From Candidatus Firestonebacteria bacterium RIFOXYA2_FULL_40_8 (GTDB lineage: Bacteria > Oederibacteriota > D2-FULL-39-29): a DNA stretch of 9,632 bases. The translations under genes were made by a program, and so were the position numbers. Each line of letters starts with the position of its first letter. Position 1 is the first letter of the stretch. The notes below the pieces were generated by a model, which did no database searches, was not told where the DNA came from, and worked only from the letters and a program-made list of their open reading frames with translations. The stretch lies in contig MFGS01000073.1 of assembly GCA_001778355.1 (NCBI GenBank), forward strand, positions 9,843 through 19,474, in the 5' to 3' direction. Below, one piece after another: positions 1 through 5,169 of the stretch.

Positions 1-551
1 AATATTCCTTTTTTCGGCAAGCCTTCAAAAACACAGGCAAGGCAAAAACTTTTTCCCGGCCGGATAAACGCAAGCTGGCCAAACCAGCCGTAGATGGCGC
101 CAAAGATCAGCGGCTTTTTGTTTTTAACAGCGTAAGCGTTAAGTAAAAACCTTGTTTCAAAATTATCCAGGCAATCAAGAAGGATGTCGGCTTTCTTTGC
201 ATACCTGTCTATATTGCCCTCGGTTATTCTTTCCGAAATTGCTTCTATTCTTATATTAGCGTTCAAAGATTCTAAAGTATTTTTAGCCGAGAGCGCCTTG
301 TTCTTCCCAATTCTTTTCATTCCGTGCATTATCTGACGGTTAAGATTAGAAAGTTCAACTTTGTCAGAGTCGGCAATAATGATTCTGCCTACTCCCGCAG
401 CCGCAAGATATAAAGCCGCCGAACTCCCGAGACCCCCGGCCCCAACCATGAAAACCGTTGATTTCTTAAGGTTTTTCTGGGCTTTCTCGCCGAACAGGAG
501 TATCTGTCTTTTATATCTTTCTTTTTCAGATGTAGACAAATTTGCTCTCAT
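1..551 (-). CDS. ThiF/MoeB/HesA-family E1-like adenylyltransferase, C-terminus cut by window edge
   Basis: Not listed as a complete reading frame because it runs off the left edge; I translated 183 codons from ATG at 549-551. Proteins of this family use ATP to adenylate the C-terminal glycine of a ubiquitin-like sulphur carrier (ThiS, MoaD or a relative), for thiamine, molybdopterin or cysteine-type sulphur transfer. Visible hallmarks are the N-terminal RYKRQILLFGEKAQ block, the nucleotide-binding GAGGLGSS loop (about residues 38-45), the conserved Arg in NLNRQIMH, the Asp-rich DCLDNFETR segment, and CLAC, the first half of the structural zinc site. The second CxxC and any catalytic Cys lie outside the window, so the ThiF, MoeB or HesA subfamily cannot be decided. 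No Shine-Dalgarno sequence precedes the ATG; a promoter lies so close that the mRNA is probably leaderless. Family call is firm, substrate unknown. Confidence 0.9.
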   Translation of the reverse strand, partial: MRANLSTSEKERYKRQILLFGEKAQKNLKKSTVFMVGAGGLGSSAALYLAAAGVGRIIIADSDKVELSNLNRQIMHGMKRIGKNKALSAKNTLESLNANIRIEAISERITEGNIDRYAKKADILLDCLDNFETRFLLNAYAVKNKKPLIFGAIYGWFGQLAFIRPGKSFCLACVFEGLPKKGI

Positions 552-557
552 TACTAT

Positions 558-587
558 ATTATATCTGCTTAAACGGGGTTTTTTCAA
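558..587 (-). promoter_or_regulatory. Sigma-70-type promoter of the ThiF-family gene, leaderless geometry
   Basis: On the minus strand TTGAAA (582-587) and TATAAT (558-563) are separated by 18 bp. The last base of the -10 box is 7 nt from the A of the ATG at 551. A normal start site would therefore coincide with the start codon, giving a leaderless mRNA, which fits the lack of a Shine-Dalgarno sequence. Confidence 0.65.
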
Positions 588-620
588 TGATAATAGTCAT
601 AGAAAGGACAATGACAAATT

Positions 621-675
621 ACTAATGATCCGCCTTAAGGCGAGATCTCGTCACGCAATCGTGACGGACTAATGA
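621..675. repeat. Compact palindromic element flanked by 8-bp direct repeats
   Basis: Three palindromes sit head to tail: CGCCTTAAGGCG (631-642, perfect), CGAGATCTCG (641-650, perfect) and CGTCACG-caat-CGTGACG (649-666, 7-bp stem with 4-nt loop). The block is bounded by direct repeats ACTAATGA at 621-628 and 668-675, as a target-site duplication would be. It lies in the 228-bp spacer between the metallopeptidase-like gene and the ThiF-family gene. I infer a REP/MITE-like mobile intergenic element; a cluster of regulatory palindromes is the alternative. Confidence 0.5.
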
Positions 676-687
676 CAATTGAAGGAA

Positions 688-707
688 GGCGGTAAAATAC
701 CCCCGCC
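688..707 (-). terminator. Weak candidate terminator after the metallopeptidase-like gene
   Basis: GGCGG (688-692) and CCGCC (703-707) form a 5-bp GC stem with a 10-nt loop, about 75 nt past the stop codon of the gene at 780-2720. On the minus strand it is followed by TTCCTTC rather than a clean U-run, so termination would be weak or Rho-assisted. It could instead belong to the neighbouring palindromic element. Confidence 0.3.
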
Positions 708-779
708 GTATTGAGATAAAAGTCTATAAAGGTAAGATCTTGAAAATGAATAGACAAGAATAATTTAGACAAAATTACC

Positions 780-2720
780 CTACTTTATAATCACAGCTTT
801 TTTCCATGTAGCCCCTTGGTCTGTTTTTAACCTCACTATATATACTCCGCTGGCAACCACTACTCCGTTGTTATTAGCTCCATTCCATTCCTTCTCAAAA
901 GCCCCAGCTTGATATGATTCATTATCAATTATCGTTATAACCTTTTGTCCGGTTAAGTCAAAGATGTCAATTGTAACATTTGACTGATTATCCAACTTCC
1001 AATTAGCTATAATTTTTTCCCCTTTCAATGGATGAATCGGGTTATTCATAAGATATAAATTAGATCCTGATACAGGCCACGGTTTTGATGGATCTACCCA
1101 TGGATATGTGTAATCAAGCATTACAAAATATGGATATTCCCCTTTATATACTAATCTGGTAATCTGTTGACCTGCTAAACTTGTAAAATTCATTGTTATT
1201 TTACCGCTAACAGCCTTTAATGGTTGGATATCAAAAGCTCCATTAACAACTGGAAATGTTCCATATCCGGGGATCTCTATTGTTCCGGAATTATTATATA
1301 CGGATACTCCATACAATCCTACTTGTGTATCATTGGTATTGTATGGAAATACAACAGAATATAAAAAGTCACGAACTAATCCTTTATCAGTGATTGTTCC
1401 TGTCTCAATTTTTATTCTCCCAGTATATCCTCCCAATGTTGACGAATCTAATTTGCCGCTCCAATATCCATTTACATTCCAAAGCCCATGTCCAGTACCA
1501 TCAAAATTCTTATTATCTTCGTAAATTTTTTCATCATTGCAATTATACACTCGCAAGACAAATGATGATGTTATATATGGCCTAGGCCATATATATGCAC
1601 CATTATCGTCTCTTGTATTCAACTGTACATCTAGATGGTCATATGTGCTAAAATCTCCCCCATGATGTAATTTAAACATATATCCGCTTGGCGAATTAAT
1701 TTTCAAAGCATATTGATTTTGATACCATATATCAAAACTTACCCCTTCAATTACAGGAACTATTGATTTAATTATATTTTTTAAAATATCTACGCATAAT
1801 AAAACTGATTTTCCATATATCTGTTGATTATAAATACTATAATAGGCATCATTCAACTTATTAAAGAAATTGTTATCTTCAAAATAAATTTTGCACCACG
1901 GTATTGCAGCTAAGGAATATTCAGCATAAGAATCAACATATCCACCGGCTTGCGATAGTTGAATTTTGTTCTCTTGTTCATAAAACATCGCATAACTTCC
2001 TTGCATTTTATCACCAGTAGCATTTGAAATATTTCCGAAAGAATACACAACTTTAGAGTTAGGAGCTATTATCCCTTCTACTGCCCTTGCCATTCCTTCT
2101 TCGTAAACGCCTATCGGGAAAAAACATGGTGAATGAAAAGCATGCACTAATTCATGTATAAAAGCATGTTGATCTGCGAAATATAATAGTATTTGATAAT
2201 CTCCATATAATCCTGCATACTGTATTGTTTGATCTTTTTTTATTTCTATGCTCCTGCTCCAACCGGGAGATCCAAGCACTGTTTTCATTACAGAATAATA
2301 ATTTGTTACTACCTCCTGTAATACCGACAACTCTGTCGCATCCCAACCTGTAAACGTAAATGTTATGTCTGTATTTGGAAATGCTTTATATATTTTTGGT
2401 GCAGTTTCTATTGGCAGACCGTTCTTTGTATATCTTATTATCGAACAGGGCAACAGCTCTTCTTTAATCCCAATAGATTTTTTAGTACGATTGCCTGAAG
2501 AAGAATTAAATTTAATTGCTCTTTGCCGGTTTTTCGCCTCATTTTTCTTTAACTCATTTCTTAACAGGTTATAAAGCTTCTCTCTAGTTTCAGGCGTATT
2601 TTTCCTAACATCTTCAATACTAATATTCACAGGTAATTCGATGTCTATTTTATCAGAAGCAAAGACAACGGCATTGATAGATATTAGTAGAAATATTATT
2701 CCACAATAAATATATTTCAT
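780..2720 (-). CDS. Secreted HExxH metallopeptidase-like protein with FlgD/T9SS-type C-terminal domain
   Basis: A 646-residue exported protein. Residues 1-21 form a signal peptide (hydrophobic IIFLLISINAVVFA core, likely cut before SDK). The central part carries HELVHAFH (H189, E190, H193), followed 14-15 residues later by YEEGMARAVEG, whose Glu207/208 could be the third zinc ligand of a gluzincin; this resembles the HELxH...EEGxAEY layout of peptidase-MA-like proteins. Residues about 330-550 look like beta-rich modules I do not recognise. The last 90 or so residues resemble FlgD-Ig/type IX secretion sorting domains, ending SGVYIVRLKTDQGATWKKAV. The ATG overlaps the stop of the upstream PorV-like gene (ATGA), with GGAAGG as ribosome-binding site, so the two are translationally coupled. 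Probably secreted or surface-attached. Peptidase activity is inferred from the motif only; substrate unknown. Confidence 0.75.
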   Translation of the reverse strand: MKYIYCGIIFLLISINAVVFASDKIDIELPVNISIEDVRKNTPETREKLYNLLRNELKKNEAKNRQRAIKFNSSSGNRTKKSIGIKEELLPCSIIRYTKNGLPIETAPKIYKAFPNTDITFTFTGWDATELSVLQEVVTNYYSVMKTVLGSPGWSRSIEIKKDQTIQYAGLYGDYQILLYFADQHAFIHELVHAFHSPCFFPIGVYEEGMARAVEGIIAPNSKVVYSFGNISNATGDKMQGSYAMFYEQENKIQLSQAGGYVDSYAEYSLAAIPWCKIYFEDNNFFNKLNDAYYSIYNQQIYGKSVLLCVDILKNIIKSIVPVIEGVSFDIWYQNQYALKINSPSGYMFKLHHGGDFSTYDHLDVQLNTRDDNGAYIWPRPYITSSFVLRVYNCNDEKIYEDNKNFDGTGHGLWNVNGYWSGKLDSSTLGGYTGRIKIETGTITDKGLVRDFLYSVVFPYNTNDTQVGLYGVSVYNNSGTIEIPGYGTFPVVNGAFDIQPLKAVSGKITMNFTSLAGQQITRLVYKGEYPYFVMLDYTYPWVDPSKPWPVSGSNLYLMNNPIHPLKGEKIIANWKLDNQSNVTIDIFDLTGQKVITIIDNESYQAGAFEKEWNGANNNGVVVASGVYIVRLKTDQGATWKKAVIIK

Positions 2721-3964
2721 TTTAAAACACCTTCCCTATTATTTATTATTTTTATTGTTTTCATATTTTTGTTTCCTTTGTCATCAAAAATGTGCAATAA
2801 GTATGAGCCCGCAGGAACAAATTCTCCTTTGTTGTCTTTACCATCCCAAATAACCCATCCCTTGTTTCCAAATATATTTTCATCTATCTCTTGCAGTAAT
2901 TCTGTGGTTTTTGCATTATATATTCGTATTTTACAATTTTTCGTTATTCTTAATATTTCTAATTTTGTCACACCAAGTTCTAACTCTTCTGTGCTTAGAC
3001 TGCAGTCATTCAAATTTAAATTGTCATAAGTTGTATTTTCTAAACCACCTATTAAATAAACCGACAATGTAAGATAATGTTTATCGCCAATGCCTTCTAC
3101 TTTGTTAAACATATATGCATAATCTAGCGTTAAAAATTCATCTAAACAATATCCAAACCCCAGTGTCAGCCAATCTGTATCACTTCTAAACCTATATCCA
3201 ACTCTTAACTTGTATTTACTCAAATAAGTGCCCTCTAGTCCAATATTCACCTTGATATTGGAATCGATAGACTTATTAATATCCAACGCAGAAACCACAA
3301 AACATTCGCTGTTTAATAAAAGAGAATATGATAATCCAAAATTGTATTTCAGAGGCATTGGATCTCCGCTTTCAAAATATTTAATTTCCGGTCCAATATT
3401 TTGGATTGATAATCCGATTTTTATCATATTCCCTAAAAAAGTATCTTTGTACATCAGCCCCATATCTCCACAAATTATCCAAATTGGCAACCCCTGGGCG
3501 ATACTGCTTGAATACAGTTTTGCATTTACGCCAACCGCAAAATAGTTAATAATCATCTGCGAATATGTTGCAATATAAAGATATTCCGTCTGGGCATTGG
3601 CAACACTAAAATAATCACCCCAGTCCGGCTTTCTTATTTCATATTCACCGCTATTTAAGGTTTTCACAGAAAAGCCAATAGCATTTTTGCCCTTCTCCAA
3701 AAATGCTACATAATTAAAATAACCCTGACCTGTATCCGCAATTCCTTTTAGATAAGTCGAGGATATTTCACTATATTTCATATCCAATAATCCGGCAGGA
3801 TTCCATAGAACACCAGAGGCATCATCAGATAACGCAGTATATGCACCGCCCATTCCCATAGGTCTGGCACCTAAACCTTCTTTGAGTATAATCCCACCAG
3901 CTGTTGATTGGGCGAAGGTAAATTGAGTACTGATAATAATTATGTAAAACCATCGTTTCACCAT
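2717..3964 (-). CDS. PorV/PorQ-family outer-membrane beta-barrel protein with FlgD-like C-terminal domain
   Basis: A 415-residue protein. Residues 1-18 form a signal peptide (FYIIIISTQFTFA, cut near AQS). The PorV/PorQ (UPF0164) signature follows at about 32-59: GARPMGMGGAYTALSDD, then WNPAGLL. Residues to about 310 have the alternating pattern of a FadL-like beta-barrel, with repeated YS, GVNAKLYSS and LRVGYRFRSD strands. About 310-415 is a FlgD-Ig-like domain (KIRIYNAKTTELLQ, WDGKDNKGEFVPAGSYLLHI). In Bacteroidota PorV passes cargo from the type IX secretion channel to the surface attachment complex; the same family is common in candidate phyla where a full T9SS is not proven. It is the first gene of a two-gene operon with the HExxH protein, which overlaps it by 4 nt and carries a similar C-terminal domain, suggesting an exporter-cargo relationship. 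No Shine-Dalgarno sequence precedes its ATG. Confidence 0.8.
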   Translation of the reverse strand: MVKRWFYIIIISTQFTFAQSTAGGIILKEGLGARPMGMGGAYTALSDDASGVLWNPAGLLDMKYSEISSTYLKGIADTGQGYFNYVAFLEKGKNAIGFSVKTLNSGEYEIRKPDWGDYFSVANAQTEYLYIATYSQMIINYFAVGVNAKLYSSSIAQGLPIWIICGDMGLMYKDTFLGNMIKIGLSIQNIGPEIKYFESGDPMPLKYNFGLSYSLLLNSECFVVSALDINKSIDSNIKVNIGLEGTYLSKYKLRVGYRFRSDTDWLTLGFGYCLDEFLTLDYAYMFNKVEGIGDKHYLTLSVYLIGGLENTTYDNLNLNDCSLSTEELELGVTKLEILRITKNCKIRIYNAKTTELLQEIDENIFGNKGWVIWDGKDNKGEFVPAGSYLLHIFDDKGNKNMKTIKIINNREGVLK

Positions 3965-3973
3965 ATACTATAT

Positions 3974-4002
3974 ATTATATACAAGATTGCATGATTTGTC
4001 TA
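3974..4002 (-). promoter_or_regulatory. Promoter of the PorV-like/metallopeptidase operon, leaderless geometry
   Basis: Minus strand: TAGACA (3997-4002) and TATAAT (3974-3979) with an exact 17-bp spacer. The -10 box ends only 9 nt before the ATG at 3964, so the transcript should begin within about 3 nt of the start codon. The interval (ATATAGTAT) has no Shine-Dalgarno sequence, in agreement. Confidence 0.7.
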
Positions 4003-4039
4003 TTTTTAGAAATAGCTAGAAAAGATATATATTCCGGTA

Positions 4040-4058
4040 AGCTGCGGATAAAGCGGCT
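4040..4058. promoter_or_regulatory. Small inverted repeat just upstream of the ncRNA promoter
   Basis: AGCTGC (4040-4045) and GCGGCT (4053-4058) flank a 7-nt spacer, with one G-T wobble, and end directly before the -35 box at 4060. It could be an operator for the small-RNA promoter or a chance hairpin. There is no other support. Confidence 0.25.
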
Positions 4059-4059
4059 A

Positions 4060-4088
4060 TTGACAAGGAGAATTTTATTTACTATAAT
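4060..4088 (+). promoter_or_regulatory. Perfect-consensus sigma-70 promoter driving a small plus-strand RNA
   Basis: TTGACA (4060-4065) and TATAAT (4083-4088) match the consensus at all 12 positions, with the optimal 17-bp spacer. Expected transcription start is about 4095. No protein-coding frame follows on the plus strand; a short hairpin and U-tract do. Confidence 0.8.
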
Positions 4089-4094
4089 GATATT

Positions 4095-4138
4095 GAACCA
4101 CTGAAAACCCGAATGGGTCGTAGGTGGTGTTTTTATTT
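4095..4138 (+). ncRNA. Candidate small structured RNA convergent with the DUF3800 gene
   Basis: The predicted transcript starts 7 nt after a perfect promoter and is only about 40-45 nt long. ACCACT (4097-4102) pairs with GGTGGT (4123-4128; last pair U-G). A symmetric internal loop follows (GAAA 4103-4106 against CGTA 4119-4122). The inner ACCC (4107-4110) and GGGT (4115-4118) close on a GAAT tetraloop. The outer stem runs directly into GTTTTTATTT, so the fold also serves as its own terminator. The U-tract overlaps the stop codon (4133-4135) of the DUF3800 gene on the opposite strand. From memory, families of conserved RNA motifs near DUF3800 genes (DUF3800-I and others) came from comparative intergenic-region searches; whether this one belongs to any of them I cannot tell. 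It might be an RNA partner or inhibitor of the protein. A plain terminator is the alternative, but the perfect promoter argues against it. Confidence 0.65.
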
Positions 4139-4927
4139 GGGAGTTACAACAATCCCATAATCTCCGGTTCTTGACGCTTTTTTGTTGATAACCCCGGAAT
4201 CATAGATTATTTTAAGCCACTCCTCTAATTTACTAAACGAAATTACGCTCTGCAGCCTCTTATGCAATTCCAAACCTAAATACTTCTTTCTGGCAAACTC
4301 ATACACAACCCAGGCAATAGTGTCTGCAATCTGAATAAAGTACGATTCCTTTGAATTTTTGGATAATGGGTCTTCTATCATACATTCTATTTCTTTTCTA
4401 TAGGGCTGAGGCTGGTAAATCGAAGGAATAAAATTTACTTTTTGAATTTTTCTTGTGATGTCCCTCATTTTATTAAGCCTGCCTTCATCCGTAATTATCA
4501 TAAACTTCTTCAATCCGCTATTTTCCTTCAAATCATTCTCAATCCGTTGAATATTGTAGGTTAAAGCTTTTTCCAGTACACTGTACTCTTGAAGCGTAAT
4601 ATTCTTTTTATTAATAACCACATTAATTATTTTGAGTTCAAGTTGAGTCAACATCTGAAAATATTTGTCGAATATTTCCACTCTAATCTGATTTTTCAAA
4701 CACATTTCTCTATATGGATTTTTGTCATGCAGTAAATCATGTATTTTCAATTCTAATTTTACGGGAATGTGGTAGTTTTTTGATATAAATCTTCGGAATT
4801 CCATTAGCTTAGTGTAATTATTCTTCCATACCTGATGATCCATATACACACTTGTAAGTACAAATATTTCTGAAGAATACTTCGGAAATCCATCATCACC
4901 GCTTTCATCCATATACGCTAAATACAT
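4133..4927 (-). CDS. DUF3800 domain protein (predicted RNase H-like fold)
   Basis: A 264-residue protein with DUF3800 hallmarks: an N-terminal strand ending in YMDESGDDG (D7, E8), a central MIITDEGR (D147, E148) and a C-terminal YFIQIADTIAWVVYEF helix (Q199, D202). The spaced acidic residues suggest a metal-dependent RNase H-like nuclease, possibly with E59 or H63 in the KLELKIHDLL segment; activity for the family is inferred. DUF3800 genes are frequent in defence and accessory regions. The ATG has a strong ribosome-binding site (GGGGAGGAAAG) and its own promoter at 4962-4989, with a leader of about 28 nt. It is a single-gene unit between unrelated operons, consistent with an acquired module. 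Its 3' end overlaps the terminator of the convergent small RNA, so the two could form a pair such as RNA antitoxin and nuclease, or guide and effector. Confidence 0.8.
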   Translation of the reverse strand: MYLAYMDESGDDGFPKYSSEIFVLTSVYMDHQVWKNNYTKLMEFRRFISKNYHIPVKLELKIHDLLHDKNPYREMCLKNQIRVEIFDKYFQMLTQLELKIINVVINKKNITLQEYSVLEKALTYNIQRIENDLKENSGLKKFMIITDEGRLNKMRDITRKIQKVNFIPSIYQPQPYRKEIECMIEDPLSKNSKESYFIQIADTIAWVVYEFARKKYLGLELHKRLQSVISFSKLEEWLKIIYDSGVINKKASRTGDYGIVVTPK

Positions 4928-4961
4928 TTCTTTCCTCCCCTTGAGGCATTATATTAGTTAT

Positions 4962-4989
4962 ATTTTACCATAAAGGGCTAAGATATCAA
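4962..4989 (-). promoter_or_regulatory. Promoter of the DUF3800 gene
   Basis: Minus strand: TTGATA (4984-4989), a 16-bp spacer, then TAAAAT (4962-4967) preceded by TGG, an extended -10. A start near 4955 gives a leader of about 28 nt containing the Shine-Dalgarno sequence GGGGAGG. Confidence 0.65.
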
Positions 4990-4999
4990 GAGAAAATCC

Positions 5000-5041
5000 G
5001 CTTTAAACTATTTACCGGATTGTACCGGTAGTTTTTAAAGC
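5000..5041. promoter_or_regulatory. Long imperfect inverted repeat upstream of the DUF3800 promoter
   Basis: The arms GCTTTAAA-CTATT-TACCGG (5000-5018) and CCGGTA-GTTTTTAAAGC (5025-5041) are complementary apart from small bulges, around a 6-nt centre (attgta). The core TACCGG/CCGGTA is perfect. It begins 10 bp upstream of the DUF3800 -35 box and just beyond the terminator of the hydrogenase-maturation operon. It could be an operator for DUF3800 or a backup terminator structure. Confidence 0.45.
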
Positions 5042-5049
5042 CTCTTTAC

Positions 5050-5080
5050 AAAAAAAGGGCCGGTGTCTTAGCCGGCCCTT
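5050..5080 (-). terminator. Strong intrinsic terminator of the hydE-hypA-hypB-radical SAM operon
   Basis: A 9-bp stem, AAGGGCCGG (5055-5063) against CCGGCCCTT (5072-5080), with an 8-nt loop. On the minus strand it is followed at once by seven U (5050-5056 read in reverse, partly shared with the stem base). It lies about 90 nt past the radical SAM stop codon. Confidence 0.85.
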
Positions 5081-5109
5081 CTAAATCGTCTGTCTTATTT
5101 TTACCGTTC

Positions 5110-5169
5110 TTACTTTACTTTCTTTTCCTGTTTTCGGTATTTCTCAAGGATTCCGGTGGTGGAAATTAA
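5110..5169 (-). pseudogene. In-frame 19-codon tail after the radical SAM stop, resembling a NuoE-like C-terminus
   Basis: Directly after the TAA of the radical SAM gene and in the same frame, the minus strand reads LISTTGILEKYRKQEKKVK and then TAA. The GILEKYRKQEKK part aligns with GILEKFKKTEKK, the C-terminus of the NuoE/HydC-like gene at the right end of this window. Several of the differences are synonymous (GGA/GGT, ATC/ATA, GAG/GAA), as expected of two diverged coding sequences. I infer the stump of a second NuoE-like gene replaced by recombination, or a former C-terminal extension of the radical SAM protein. With about 12 informative residues in Lys/Glu-rich sequence, coincidence is possible. 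Confidence 0.35.

Noticed and set aside
552..600. Short frame ATGACTATTATC... upstream of the ThiF gene as a leader peptide
   Set aside because: It has 13 codons with no Shine-Dalgarno sequence and lies across the proposed promoter, so it would not be transcribed from it.
361..672. A 103-codon open frame on the plus strand
   Set aside because: Largely antisense to the ThiF-family gene; the rest crosses the palindromic spacer. No family resemblance.
621..675. Palindromes considered as a CRISPR repeat remnant
   Set aside because: There are no regularly spaced copies, no spacers and no cas genes; the palindromes abut one another.
3228..3545. A 105-codon open frame on the plus strand
   Set aside because: Antisense to the PorV-like gene and without any protein motif.
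4095..4138. Hairpin considered as an ordinary terminator of the DUF3800 gene
   Set aside because: The U-run is on the plus strand; in the DUF3800 direction the hairpin is followed by TTCAATATC, a poor terminator tail, and a perfect promoter precedes it on the plus strand.
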